From Drosophila persimilis (lineage: Eukaryota > Arthropoda > Insecta > Diptera > Drosophilidae): a stretch of 64,000 bases of DNA. Each line of letters starts with the position of its first letter. Position 1 is the first letter of the stretch. The stretch lies in contig NW_020825313.1 of NCBI RefSeq assembly GCF_003286085.1, positions 1,178,001 through 1,242,000 on the forward strand. The letters run 5' to 3'. The position numbers and the translations under genes are program-made. Below, piece by piece: positions 21,050-33,353 of this stretch. The notes beneath the pieces were generated by a model. The model did no database searches. It saw only the letters and a list, made by a program, of their open reading frames with translations, and was not told the origin of the DNA.

Positions 21050-23254
21050 GAAATCTGTGAGGGCAGTGTACGAGGTCTTGCCTGCCTTGGGAATAAAAAC
21101 GGCTTTGGTCTGAAGCCAGGGTATCAGGGATGCTGCCGTGGGAAAAGAGAGAATCTTCTCGTAAATTATTTTGAGTCAATTAATAGCTTTTTTGTCCCGC
21201 GTGAATCAGTTGGGCAGGGATAATGCCGTCTGGTTCCGCAACTTGTATGGTTCTCCTGGCTTAGCAGGTTCAGGATGGCATTCGAGACAACAAAAGGAGG
21301 TGTGAAGTAGTTGGGTCTGTTTTCATCGCAGTTAGGGAAGTGGGTATTAAGGAGAAGATTTAGCGACTCATCGCTGGACGTAGTCGAAGACTGGGTGTCA
21401 AACTCTGCGCAGGCGCGAAGCTTCTGAGTGTTTCTAGATTTCGCTACAGAACTTACGCCAAGAGGTGCGTTTGGCTTTCCTAAGTTCTTTGTTGTAGGTT
21501 GACAGACTGGCCTTGCATTCGTCCCAGTTCTGCTCAACATTCACATCCTTCGCTTTGTAGAAAAGTCTCCGGGAGGTTTTCCGGAATTCCCCCAGTTTCG
21601 GATTCCACCACTCAGGTTTCTTCCGGCATCTGTTCTTACCAGAGGGGCAGGATTTATCGAGCGCCGTATTGCAGGCGTCGTTGAAGATCTTAAAAAGACG
21701 AGTCGTGGCCTGGTTTCGGTAATTAAAAGGAGAATACAGTTTCCTGTACCTGTGGTCCGAGAAGGAGTGCTCTTCCAGAACCCTCCAGGATACAATGTTC
21801 CCCTGGGAGGTCCAGGACCTCCTTGCTGTTTTAAATAATAGAGGTGGGGTCACTCCCCCAGTTTAATAAGACCATCTGAGTGGTCAGTATGTAACTGAAA
21901 AGGTACTCACCCCTTTCGTTTGTGCCAGTGCTTCCCCAATGCTTCACACCCCATAATTAGGCCAATGTCCTTGGCCTCGCAGTCTGCGATTAGCACCTTG
22001 GGCCCGCAGTCTGCAAGTAGGGCTCGTGTGGATAGAAGTCGGTTTGCTCATGACCCTCAGTGACCCTCATGCGGATCAGATCCTCAGTGAACGCCACTGG
22101 CCTTCGAGGCTCATTGCTGTTTGGTCTTCATTGCTGAAAATTGGGAGCAAAAATTTGTGCAACTCTCTTCTTGCAAGAATTCTGCGGAGTCAGCTACGTA
22201 TAGCTTATAGTCAGGAATCCTCAGATCCTGTTTCCGAGGATGCAGGGCTCTTAAATGAGGACTATGTGGGCTCCACCCGTGGCTAGGAGGAGCATTAGAG
22301 CAGCGCATGCATCCTTACAATGGTGGAGTTTTATCTGAAGGTGCGTCAATGACATTCCTGAGAGGACTGCACCTCCTTCCCGACATCGATGTCGCTTAGA
22401 CCCATTTCTATGTCGCTCTCGTCGGACTCGTAGTCGTCCAAGATATCGTCAGACACTACGGACGCTACACCCGACGCCCGCCCCGATAGGACTTGTAGGT
22501 GGATATGGTAATTTTCTTGTAGCCATAATCCACTACACCATCCGACTTTGCGAGGAACTCTAGGGACTCCTCATTAAGGACGAGGTTGATCTGGCGCTTT
22601 GTCCTTGGATATCCTCCGCCTTGGCCACCTTCCAATCGGCAGTAGGAAGGTGGGGGTTGCAGACCTGCAGTATTCTGAGGATCTTCTCAGGGTCTGCAGG
22701 CTTGGCCGAGACCCATGGCTTTGGGTCGGCTAGGGACATGTTCCCATTTCACGATGTACAGTTTGGCCCCTGGATAGACCTTCTTGAGGGCAGCTACCGC
22801 CCTCATGTAGAGGGTCGTAGAGCGAGCGTCTTGGAAAGCGATGGCTTTCACCTTACCTCGATGGCAGGGTGGCATCTCACTTGGGCCCATCCTCGCAGCG
22901 GCTGCTGCGTGAAGACGGTGAACCGACTGAGTCTCCTTACCCGCCTTCTTAGAACCTTCTTAGGTTTCCCGAGCGTTGATGTAAAGCGAGCCCAGCATCT
23001 TTGCGTTGTTTTATGTTATTTATATTTTTTTTATTTAGGTTCTGCATAGTTCGTCCCCCTTGCCGCTTCCCCAAGAAAGCCTAATTTAAACTGGAGGTCT
23101 GCAGGTATCCAGAGTATCCATATTAGCGACCGAGCGACCCTAAGCATGGCACTGGGCTCTTTGGATTGGGGTAATATCACTGAGAGTTTTCTTCTCTCCG
23201 CCTGACTACCATTAGCCAGCATCCATGGCAGAGGCATGACCGTACCAGGAGCTG
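21050..23254 (-). mobile_element. LOA-clade LINE, copy 3, broken
   Basis: From its 5' side (right): part of the leader (23040-23254), ORF1 pieces (22380-22980; KVKAIAFQDARSTTLYM, AALKKVYPGAKLYIVKWE), endonuclease pieces (21730-22330; SWRVLEEHSFSDHRY), linker (KPEWWNPKLGEFRKTSRRL) and RT fingers (LLSQEN, DENRPNYF). It ends at about 21050, at a place equal to 5737 of copy 1, so RT palm, RNase H and 3' UTR are missing. Several frame changes and internal losses are present. The leader is cut on the right by the 412/mdg1-like LTR at 23255. Confidence 0.82.
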
Positions 23255-23690
23255 TGTCGTATGCGCACATATCGAGAGTATACTGTAATCAGTATATGTG
23301 AAATATACAAACTCATAATTTACACACTTATTCAAAGCAACTACATATTGTTCTAAGGTCAACAAACTCAAGTACCCAGCACATTCTAAGTGCGATGCAA
23401 TATGATCGCACTTGAGTGGGGCACAATCAAAGCAAGAAATATTACACTTGCGCATACCACACTCTGTCGAATGGCAACGTTCCCGTTACCATACATATAT
23501 ACCCACTTATATGTATGTATATTATAAAAATTTATGTACAGATCTGACGCTGGCTTCTCTGCCGAAGCAGTGCCCAGCCTTTTTTTAAGTTAGCCCCTAA
23601 GAGCAGAGATCAAGCAGTAATAAACGGTAACCGAATGAATTCGGTTCGATAGAAACTCATCAGTCAAATTTTATGATTTAACCGAATACA
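23255..23690 (+). mobile_element. 412/mdg1-like LTR with following primer site
   Basis: A 436-base LTR-like segment starting TGTCGTATGCGCAC and ending in ACA. It is followed at once by TGGAGACCGTGACAG (23691-23705), which is very close to the tRNA-Arg-type primer site of the 412/mdg1 group. A TATATA-rich stretch lies near 23500-23530 and AATAAA near 23621. It sits in the leader of LOA copy 3. Leader-like DNA continues to 23857. It is an LTR fossil without its own gag or pol here. Confidence 0.7.
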
Positions 23691-23705
23691 TGGAGACCGT
23701 GACAG
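23691..23705 (+). other. Putative tRNA-Arg-type primer-binding site
   Basis: TGGAGACCGTGACAG directly follows the ACA end of the LTR. It resembles the TGGCGACCGTGACAG site of 412/mdg1 elements. Confidence 0.65.
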
Positions 23706-24547
23706 GTGTCACAAACATGTAAATGTTCGGAAAAAATAAGTGAAATATAAAAACGGCCCGCGTGCTCAAAAGATTTCCCAAATATATGAAACCGATCGGG
23801 AAAAATACAATGAACTGGTGCAAAATTAAACTAGAAAGTGATGTTTGCCCTTTGAAAAGCCCTTTGCGCCTCCAGTGCAGAGCAGAGCTGTGCAGCATCC
23901 ATTCCTGCTCGTTCCCCCGGGCCGCACTCAATATCTAGTCTAAGATCGTGTAACAATTCAAATAAATCGTCAAAGCTATGGTAAATGCTCATGTGCGGAC
24001 TATTTTTTTGGTCGTCCCTTGAACGTTCCAGGAAGTCGAGGCAGCTTTTTATTTAGATTGGCGTCAAATTCGAACTCCCTTAGCAGAGATCTGTAATGTT
24101 GTTCGCCAACAACAATTTAATTATATGGCGCGGTATTATGTCTCTTAGTTGCGTTTTTCACCATAAAGGGCAATAAGAGAGAAGGGAAAATAGAATTTCC
24201 TGAAAAATTACGCCCAAATGATTTTGGATGTAAAAAATTTTGTATGTGTTAGCTTAGTTTTTTTTGTTTTACTTTGAATTTTGATTTAATGTTCTTTGTA
24301 GGCGATGTTTGTATAAAATCTCCACTTACATGTTTTTTTATGTATGGCTTCTATTCGGTGTTTCCCCAATCTAATCAGTTCAGCAGAAGCATTGCGCCTC
24401 GTGTCTGGTGTCCGATGCAGGCCGGCATCCGGCGGTGTCGGCGGCCGCGCTTCCACGGTCAGTGAATCCGCATAATCAGCGATCTTGCAGAAATCACTCC
24501 GCCCACTGGCCAATTTGTGTCACATTTTTTAACTTACATCGTCCAAT

Positions 24548-25736
24548 ATCCGTTCAAAAATTCTGCTCCTCCTATGGGATCCAATTTGACACAAGCACTA
24601 CGCCGCTTTTCTTCTCTCCAATTTATGGAGGATTATATTCAACGTGTTTCCTCGTTGGAGGTTTATCCTTCTACTACCGTAGAAAAGGATCCCGCCAATA
24701 ACAATTACTTAGCCCACCACGCAGTATTTAAACCTCGCTATCTATCCTCACCACTTCAAGCATCGGGGCTGCAGGGATTCGCCGATTCGTCGTCTCAAGT
24801 ACACGCTGCTGCCTACTGTCTACGGTCGCGTGAGACTCAATAATTACTATGTTGTGAGACTGATCGTCGCAAAACCCGTGTTGCACCCATCAAATCTATA
24901 TCCATCCCACGGCTTGAATTGAATGCATCCCATCTTCTGTCTAAGTTGATGTCTCTGGTTAAGCAAGCTCTAACTATTCCTTTTTCCTGTATTTCGTTTT
25001 GTTCAGACTCAGAATTTGTACTTATGTTTTTACTCGTACTGCTGATATTCAGGAAGCTTGTCCACGTAGCTGCTGGAAGCACATTTACACTGGGGACAAT
25101 CCCGCGGACTGTGCATCACGCGGCCTTCTACCAAAGGAACTTATCGAATATCAAGCGTGCAGGACACTGCACGGATGGAAGTAAAGGTCAAGCCCCAAGT
25201 TAATTTATACATTTCCGATGAAGGAAATGATCCTGGTCACATCTCTTGCGGACATTTCCCATTGCTTTCGCTTCGTACATCGTTTTCGTTGCAAGGAATG
25301 TTTTTATCGTCATGGAGCGTCAACATCCCCGCTCGATGGTATTCAACCGTGTTCAGATTGAGTTCTTCCAAATGGAGTAAAAGCAGCTGAGCACTGGACA
25401 ACCACTTTCGCAAACATACAAGTTGATTCGCTACACTCCATTTGTTGACGACCAAGGAATAATGCGCGTAGGAGGACGCATTGGTAATTCGATGGTAACG
25501 TATGGGTCAAAACATCCTATACTTCTTCCAAAGGAATCACCAGTCGATGTTTTACTAGCTAGACACCAGAACGTCACGTCTCTACATGCTGGAGTCGAAT
25601 TTATGTTCCACACTTTGAGACAGAAGTATTGGACTCTTGGAGCCCGTAACACAGTCCGAAAAATTGTATTCAACTGCAAGATTTTCTTCCTCCAGCGCAA
25701 AGGTACGAACACACAACTCATGGCTGATCTTCTTGC
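24548..25736 (+). mobile_element. BEL/Pao pol fossil, block copy 2
   Basis: Duplicate of the fossil at 19750-20865 with the same parts: RNase H region about 24637-25190 and integrase N-terminal region about 25423-25736. It is slightly longer than copy 1. Fossil with several breaks. Confidence 0.75.
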
Positions 25737-25738
25737 CT

Positions 25739-25920
25739 TTCGCGTTCAGCCCACACGCTACCCTAGAGCATCTTATCTGGTACTGCCCAATTCTTGTACG
25801 GGAAAGGAGGAAATACCTGAGCGCTCCGGTGCTAACATCGCTGGAAGATGCCTCCAAGAGGACGCCACTCTATTCCCGAGGACTATTAAATTACATAAAC
25901 ACTCGCGCGATGGTTTATAT
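25739..25920 (+). pseudogene. LINE ORF2 C-terminal tail, block copy 2
   Basis: Duplicate of 20868-21049 with a few substitutions (for example IWYCP for IWDCP and LLNYINTR for LINQINTR). Confidence 0.5.
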
Positions 25921-28121
25921 GAAATCTGTGAGGGCAGTGTACGAGGTCTTGCCTGCCTTGGGAATAAAAACGGCTTTGGTCTGAAGCCAGGGTATCAGGG
26001 ATGCTGCCGTGGGAAAAGAGAGAATCTTCTCGTAAATTATTTTGAGCCAATTAATAGCTTTTTTGTCCCGCGTGAATCAGTTGGGCAGGGATAATACCGT
26101 CTGGTTCCGCAACTTGTATGGTTCTCCTGGCTTAGCAGGTTCAGGATGGCATTCGAGACAACGAAAGGAGGTGTGAAGTAGTTGGGTCTGTTTTCATCGC
26201 AGTTAGGGAAGTGGGTATTAAGGAGAAGATTTAGCGACTCATCGCTGGACGTAGTCGAAGACTGGGTGTCAAACTCTGCGCAGGCGCGAAGCTTCTGAGT
26301 GTTTCTAGATTTCGCTACAGAACTTACGCCAAGAGGTGCGTTTGGCTTTCCTAAGTTCTTTGTTGTAGGTTGACAGACTGGCCTTGCATTCGTCCCAGTT
26401 CTGCTCAACATTCACATCCTTCGCTTTGTAGAAAAGTCTCCGGGAGGTTTTCCGGAATTCCCCCAGTTTCGGATTCCACCACTCAGGTTTCATCCGGCAT
26501 CTGTTCTTACCAGAGGGGCAGGATTTATCGAGCGCCGTATTGCAGGCGTCGTTGAAGATCTTAACAAGACGAGTCGTGGCCTGGTTTCGGTAATTAAAAG
26601 GAGAATACAGTTTCCTGTACCTGTGGTCCGAGAAGGAGTGCTCTTCCAGAACCCTCCAGGATACAATGTTCCCCTGGGAGGTCCAGGACCTCCTTGCTGT
26701 TTTTAATAATAGAGGTGGGGTCACTCCCCCAGTTTAATAAGACCATCTGAGTGGTCAGTATGTAACTGAAAAGGTACTCACCCCTTTCGTTTGTGCCAGT
26801 GCTTCCCCAATGCTTCACACCCCATAATTAGGCCAATGTCCTTGGCCTCGCAGTCTGCGATTAGCACCTTGGGCCCGCAGTCTGCAAGTAGGGCTCGTGT
26901 GGATAGAAGTCGGTTTGCTCATGACCCTCAGTGACCCTCATGCGGATCAGATCCTCAGTGAACGCCACTGGCCTTCGAGGCTCATTGCTGTTTGGTCTTC
27001 ATTGCTGAAAATTGGGAGCAAAAATTTGTGCAACTCTCTTCTTGCAAGAATTCTGCGGAGTCAGTATAGCTTATAGTCTGGAATCCTCAGATCCTGTTTC
27101 CGAGGATGCAGGGCTCTTAAATGAGGACTATGTGGGCTCCACCCGTGGCTAGGAGGAGCATTAGAGCAGCGCATGCGTCCTTACAATGGTGGAGTTTTAT
27201 CTGCAGGTGCGTCAATGAAATTCCGGAGAGGACTGCACCTCCTTCCCGACATCGATGTCGCTTAGACCCATTGCTATGTCGCTCTCGTCGGACACGTAGT
27301 CGTCCAAGAAATCGTCAGACACTACGGACGCTACACCCGACGCCCGCCCCGATCGGACTTGTAGGTGGATATGGTAATTTTCTTGTAGCCATAATCCACT
27401 ACACCATCCGACTTTGCGAGGAACTCTAGGGACTCCTCATTAAGGACGAGGTTGATCTGGCGCGTTGTCCTTGGATATCCTCCGCCTTGGCCACCTTCCA
27501 ATCGGCAGTAGGAAGGTGGGGGTTGCAGACCTGCAGTATTCTGAGGATCTTCTCAGGGTCTGCAGGCTTGGCCCAGACCCATGGCTGTGGGTCGGCTAGG
27601 GACATGTTCCCATTTCACGATGTACAGTTTGGCCCCTGGATAGACCTTCTTGAGGGCAGCTACCGTCCTCATGTAGAGGGTCGTAGAGCGAGCGTCTTGG
27701 AAAGCGATGGCTTTCACCTTACCTCGATGGCAGGGTGGCATCTCACTTGGGCTCGCCCATCTTCGCAGCGGCTGCTGCGTGAAGACGATGAACCGACTGA
27801 GTCCTTACCCGCCTTCTTAGAACCTTCTTAGGTTTCCCGAGCGTTGATGCAAAGCGAGCCCAGCATCTTTGCGTTGTTTTATGTTATTTATATTTTTTTA
27901 TTTAGGTTCTGCATAGTTCGTCCCCCTTGCCGCTTCCCCCGGAAAGCCTAATTTAAACTGGAGGTCTGCAGGTATCCAGAGTATCCATATTAGCGACCGA
28001 GCGACCCTAAGCATGACACTGGGCACTTTGGATTGGGGTAATATCACTGAGAGTTTTCTTCTCTCCGCCTGACTACCATTAGCCAGCATCCATGGCAGAG
28101 GCAAGACCGTACCAGGAGCTG
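25921..28121 (-). mobile_element. LOA-clade LINE, copy 4, broken
   Basis: Second copy of the 21050-23254 LOA fragment, carried by the composite duplication, with the same ends, losses and order of parts. It differs from copy 3 at scattered bases. It is not an independent insertion. Confidence 0.82.
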
Positions 28122-30063
28122 TGTCGTATGCGCACATATCGAGAGTATACTGTAATCAGTATATGTGAAATATACAAACTCATAATTTACACACTTATTC
28201 AAAGCAACTACATATTGTTCTAAGGTCAACAAACTCAAGTACCCAGCACATTCTAAGTGCGATGCAATATGATCGCACTTGAGTGGGGCACAATCAAAGC
28301 AAGAAATATTACACTTGCGCATACCACACTCTGTCGAATGGCAATGTTCCCGTTACCATACATATATACCCACTTATATGTATGTATATTATAAAAATTT
28401 ATGTACAGATCTGACGCTGGCTTCTCTGCCGAAGCAGTGCCCAGCCTTTTTTTAAGTTAGCCCCTAAGAACAGAGAATAAAAGTGCGAGTGGCATAGGAC
28501 CGCACCTTGCACCGTCGATGAACAGTGACACCATAGTTATAGACCATACAAATGATATTAAATCATTGTACATCTTACTCCTTATTTTGACAATCATTGG
28601 CGTACTTCAATTCGTTTTGCAATTGTATGTAAAACATAATAAAATCATTACAAAACGCTATATGAGCAGAGCAGACAATATAGACAGAATTGTATAAAAT
28701 TGCAGAGATGTAACAGAAGAATTACAAAACCTTACCTTACAAAACAAAAAAAAAAACATTTTTTTTCTTGTTTTCTTGGCATACGTATGCTTGTTGTGGC
28801 CACAGTAGAAACAATCTTGATATAATATAATTTTTGCATTCGTCAGTATAATTTCGGATAAAATCGAACAAATTTACAATACAAATCCAAATCTTCGTAT
28901 GCAAGCAATACAAATCCACCACAACCATAGGGAATTCATAAACGTATATAGTTTTGAACAGGAATATATGCATACATATAATGAGGATACAAGCCCAGTG
29001 ATATGTTGCAATAAAGTCGAAAAAGCTCAATTCATAGAAACCCTACCATATACTAAAATTATAACAGTTACTGATTGTCACATATTTTTGGCACAAACAA
29101 CAATTATTCAAGTTCGTCTTTATAGATAATAAAATAGAATGGAAGATACATATATGTATACAAATAAATGAATTAGAAAACAGATTTGACAAATTTTACA
29201 AATCTTTGTCACAGAATAGGCCGATTACAGGGCAGACTATTAACAAACTTACCGAAATATAAGTAAAATGCTTCAGTAAAGCACGTATACTAATATATGA
29301 CCAAAGAGGAAAACTAAATAAGACACGCTGGGCTCAGGTATCGGAATTCTTGATCAAATTACGATCAAGCCTAACATCCATTAAACAAAGGTATAATTTG
29401 GATGTATCCATACCTACAATCTTAAACACAATGTTGACTTTCGAAACTGGTGAAGAAACAGAATCGAAAGAATCAACAGAGATTAACCCAGAAGAGTCAG
29501 AAGAGATAGAAGATTTCAACCCAGAGATAGGAGAAGATCTAATTAACCTAACGAATCCGGCTGTATCCGGCAAGCAAAAACTTCAGATCAGGATTCTACG
29601 GATTCTGACAAAAACTCTAGTGTAGTAGAACACAAACCTAGCACCATGGCCGATGAATCAGCCGCCCAAAGGGCGTACATAAAAGCAATTTCACATGCAG
29701 TGCCATAATTTGATGGAAAAAAACTCCATTTACAAAGATTCATTACGTCAATAAAATTGGTAGCTATGACAAAAGGGTCATATGAAGCAATAGCAATATA
29801 AGTAATAAAGTCTAAAATAATTGGCTCAACCCTCTACAAAGTCCAAAACGAGACAACTATAAGTAATAAAGAAATTGCAAGACACAATTGTCGGGGAAAC
29901 ATCTGACGTTGTGAAGGCAAAAATGTAAAATGTCTATCAAAAAGGCAAAACAGCCACTCAATTTACCAATGAAATCGACAATCTACGAAATTGACTTGAA
30001 TCTTCGTATATCGATGAGGGATTGGCACCTGAGCATGCTTGTCATTCGCTTCTAGATTTTGCT
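28122..30063 (+). mobile_element. 412/mdg1-like LTR element fossil, 5' part
   Basis: Parts in order: partial LTR 28122-28476, a small leader frame at about 28520-28697 (MNSDTIVIDHTND, then a hydrophobic segment), and gag-like coding from about 29160 to 30063 (FYKSLSQNRPITGQTINKL, KLRSSLTSIKQRYNLDVSI, LESSYIDEGLAPEHA). The order and the Gag wording match the 412/mdg1 group. The element is interrupted by the CR1 LINE at 30064 and continues at 39547. It is an old fossil with many breaks. Confidence 0.7.
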
Positions 30064-30510
30064 TGAACCGGTAGTGTTTTTTCTCGCTCCTGTATTCTCC
30101 GCCCTTTGCTTAAATATCATACAACATTGCTGTCACTTTGTTTTGATATATCATCGAATCTCTTGACTTTGATTTTACTTTGTGTTAATCACCAGTGTTT
30201 CGTTTTTAAACAAGTGTTTAATATAAATAGAATATTCGCAACGTAACGCATCGGACTCGTGCAGGCAATTTGTTATTGTTTTTTAACCAGTCTGCTTTCG
30301 TTATCGTTTCTTCGGTGTGCACTGTTCTCGCGCATCAGCGTTTGCATCGCCCACACTCTCTCGAAAGCATAAGCGGGCCTGCTGCTCGCATTGTTGCTCT
30401 CACTCTCTCTGGATTGCCTATACTCTCCCTCTTTGTGGACTATTCTTTTGTGTCTCTGCTTTGGTGAGTTTACTGCCCGTTTCCTGCACTTCGTTGGGTC
30501 ATCTGCTCTG

Positions 30511-31395
30511 AATTATTGCCGCTGCTGCTGATTGTCGGGCTCGCTCTGCTGTCTGCTCTCCCATTTGGCTTTGCCCACATAAAATTTGCTGGTGGCGAAA
30601 ATTTTGGCCGGCTAATCGATCTGATCTCGAAAGGTATGGGCTTGTCTTGGTTATGTGTGGCTTGTCGGGAGATTGAGGCCGAATGCGCACACTCATGAGA
30701 CAGGCTTGAAATGGGTTTCTGGATGTCCGGAAACAATTTGTGGCTCTCAATGAGAAATTTGTACCCCTTGAATCACAGTTTCTTGGGCTCAAACTCTTGA
30801 GCGAATCGCCTAGACGGAAAATTCCGCATAATGATACCAATCTCTTGCAACCTAATCCGATTGGTACGCCTGCCACCCACCTTCAGCAATCGGAACCATT
30901 TGTTACTCCGTGTGGTCATGCCTCGCAGTTATCTGCAAATCCGCCAACGGCGGCTCCGCTGGTTTTTACACCGAGCAATGTGCTTCCTTCAAGCATACAA
31001 CTTCCCAACAACATCAATCCCATCCCTGCAGTTTCTGCTGCCATCACTTCTGACGTGGTGAGTGCTCCTAGTGCGGGTGTGTTGGTTGCTGGTGATGTCT
31101 TGCCAATTCCTGCTCCAGCCGTTGTTGCCAAGTCTTCTGCCACAGGACCGAGATCTCTATTAGGAGTGGCTCCACCATCACGATCTCGCTCGGGACTTCA
31201 ACTTAGAGCAGTGGTCGCTCGAAAAGCAATATTTGTTTCTCGTCTTATTCCTGAGGCTAAAACGGAGGACGTTAAACAACATATTTCCTCTAAACTTAAC
31301 GCTACGCCTGATGATATAGTTGTGACTTAATTTACATTTAAACATAAGCGCAACGTATCATCCTTTAAAATTCTTCTCCCTGATTCTTAGCTCTT
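30511..31395 (+). pseudogene. CR1 copy A ORF1 with decayed PHD-type finger
   Basis: The N-terminal part (about 30540-30690) reads AHIKFAGGENFGRLIDLISK, then GLSWLCVACREIEAE, matching the VHAKCAGF...YSCEACHAVEND finger region of CR1 copy B ORF1 with some Cys lost. A TGA and a frame change follow, then FVPLESQFLGLKLLSESPRR and a long Pro/Ser/Ala-rich middle (30740-31200). AIFVSRLIPEAKTEDVKQHI aligns with the VFVSRLAPDLTSNDVIAFI segment of copy B. ORF1 of CR1 elements carries such a PHD-like domain; its job in RNA or chromatin binding is not settled. Confidence 0.7.
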
Positions 31396-31417
31396 CAAAT
31401 CTCTTGAAACGTCAATA

Positions 31418-32179
31418 TTGCCTGAGCATACAATTATGCATGAGTTCCTTAACAAAGATTCGAGCCCGAGTCCCAGAATTACCGAACCTGCTGCTCCAAA
31501 AAAGGAATGTACCATTTTTTGTATTCACTATCAGATCGCTCGCAGTTTGTTGGGAAAATTGCGTCATATTCATACAAATAGTGCGTCTTTTGATTTCGAT
31601 GCCATCGCTTTTACCAAAACCTTGTTTAACTCTTCTATCAATGATCATGAAATTTTCATTGATAATTACACTATTTATAGAATGGACCGCCCATCGTTTG
31701 CAGGTTTGGTTCTGATTGCAGTCAAATCTGATTTATCATCAGAGTTATTCCCATTCAATATCATCCATGGAATTGAATTTGTTGCTGTCAAAGTTCGTGT
31801 GGGTTCGGCATTTTTCTATTGAACCTGCTCCTATATTCCTCCCAGGTCTGATGCTGAGATTTACTTCAACCACCTTTCAGCAATTAATACTGTTGTATCT
31901 GCATTAGGTTGCAATGATCAAATTATTGTCATGGGTGACTTTAACGTCCCATTTCTTTCTTGGCTGCCTTGCGATGACGCTAAACTGCTATTTCCCAATT
32001 GCCACAATAGAGACAGACTTCTTGACCTCATGTTTGTTATCGATGCTTCTTTTGCTACGGTATCCAGAACAAGCCCAATATCATTTCCCATAGATCCTGA
32101 TCATCCAACTGTAACGAACCTAAAAGCGTTCGATAAAATCCTTCCCCCGACGTATTATAAGCATAAAACCTGCTACTAA
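31418..32179 (+). pseudogene. CR1 copy A endonuclease, duplication unit 1
   Basis: CR1 endonuclease wording: FDFDAIAFTKTLFNSSIND, YTIYRMDRPSFAGLVLIAV, TCSYIPPRSDAEIYFNHLSA and QIIVMGDFNVPFL (catalytic Asp/Asn), then RDRLLDLMFVID and DPDHPTV (catalytic His region). At least two frame breaks lie in the 31820-31850 and 31905-31935 areas. An insert splits it at about 32180. The same domain recurs at 34977-35738 in unit 2. Confidence 0.75.
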
Positions 32180-32740
32180 ATTACAGCTCCTCGCTAACGT
32201 AAATTTAACGTATGTATTATTTACCACACGAAGACCTCCCTACACATATAACCACTCAACACGTGCCGACTCCAACATCGCTGACTAAACACACCAGATC
32301 GCGCAGACTTCCCCCACTCCGGACCAAGCGAACGATCCGGTACCATCGACGACGAAAAGATGACACCGCGGAAGTTCGCGAGAAACGCCAACGGCAAATC
32401 CGCCAAGTCGCCAGAAATCGAAACCGGGTCAAAGCACCGAACCGGCGAAAAGCAAGCCCTACGCGGAAATGCACTTTTGTGACCCCCGCTATCGCAGCAA
32501 CAACAGGCGTATCTTATGCAGAAACCCGGCCCCGGGTACAGACGTTGTACCAAAAAAACCATCCTTCTAATCTAAGAATTAATAAGTACGAAAATATTCG
32601 TAATAAAGTGTCTAATCATCAGAACAATATCCAATTGCGTAAGTTCATTCCAACTAGCCGAGGCACTGACACTACCCCACATCGCGTGAGTCCCTTGAGT
32701 GTACCCGATCTGGTTGTGCTGACATTTCCATGACTTCTTG
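32180..32740 (+). other. C-rich insert with 173-codon open frame, unit 1
   Basis: About 560 bases interrupt the CR1 endonuclease/linker and bring a change to C-rich, G-poor plus-strand composition. A frame at 32212-32733 encodes a very basic protein with an Arg-rich tract (residues about 25-85) and then CTFVTPAIAATTGVSYAET. The strand bias recalls the I-clade fragment at 1-1690, and the Arg-rich-then-SYAE order loosely recalls LINE ORF1 tails. Neither comparison is proof. Function unknown; the frame may be fortuitous because stops are rare in C-rich DNA. Confidence 0.35.
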
Positions 32741-33353
32741 CCACATAAAGTGTTTTCGCAAAACAAACTTTATCGATTTAGATCTACATGTCTCGCGTGT
32801 TGATTGGTCGTTTCTTTATTCATTACCGAACATAGATGAAACTGTTAACTCGTTTTATAGCTCTATTTACTCCGCCCTTAATACATTTCTTCCAGATATC
32901 ACTGTACCTGTATCGTCCAAGCCTCCCTGGTTCTCCAAGTATTTGTCATACTTAAAAAATAATAAATCCAGGCTCTATAACAAGTACCAGAAGTCCGGCT
33001 CCACGTCGGCCTTAGCTCTATACTGCTCCGCTCGCTCTCTGTTCTTTGCCGTTAATAGTCAGTGTTATAATCATTACCTTTCACAATGTAGTATAAACTT
33101 TCGTAGTGATCCTAAAAAATTCTATTCGTCTGTTAACTCTAAGCGTAAGTCAAACGCTTTTCCTCCATCCCTTCATTACCAGAACAAAACAGAAGCTTCT
33201 GCTGTTGGTATTGCAAATTTATTCGCTACCTTTTTCTAAACAACGTACTCGTCTCATATTTACAATGCATCCACTCCGTATCCGTACCAGCTACCTCACG
33301 CTAACAGCATTTTTATCTCAAAATGAGTATTGGGGTAAATTAGATTTGTGGTG
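32741..33353 (+). pseudogene. CR1 copy A linker and RT N-terminus, unit 1
   Basis: Continues the CR1 frame after the insert: CFRKTNFIDLDLHVSRVDW, FYSSIYSALNTFLPDITVP, KPPWFSKYLSYLKNNKSRLY and NYHYLS-like NHYLSQCSINFRSDPKKFY. It ends at about 33353 (LSQNEYWGKLDLW), where a dispersed repeat is inserted. Duplicated at 36300-36912. Confidence 0.75.

Larger units (their letters stand above)
19057..23609 (+). repeat. Composite direct duplication, copy 1
   Basis: 4,553 bases, repeated in the same orientation at 23858-28476. The block holds, in order, a minus-strand Gag-like fossil, a BEL/Pao pol fossil (+), a LINE tail (+), a broken LOA copy (-) and most of a 412/mdg1-like LTR (+). The two copies differ by scattered single bases and a few short length differences (copy 2 is 66 bases longer). 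Because all component joints are shared, the mosaic existed before duplication. Confidence 0.9.
23858..28476 (+). repeat. Composite direct duplication, copy 2
   Basis: 4,619 bases matching 19057-23609. Between the copies lie 248 bases (23610-23857) that hold the end of the first 412/mdg1-like LTR, its primer site and leader. Right of copy 2 the sequence runs on as a 412/mdg1-like leader and gag. The arrangement fits unequal exchange or template switching involving the LTR. Confidence 0.9.

Noticed and set aside
28740-29030. Minus-strand hydrophobic frame as a membrane protein gene
   Set aside because: It lies opposite the leader and gag of the 412/mdg1-like fossil and owes its hydrophobic look to AT-rich DNA.
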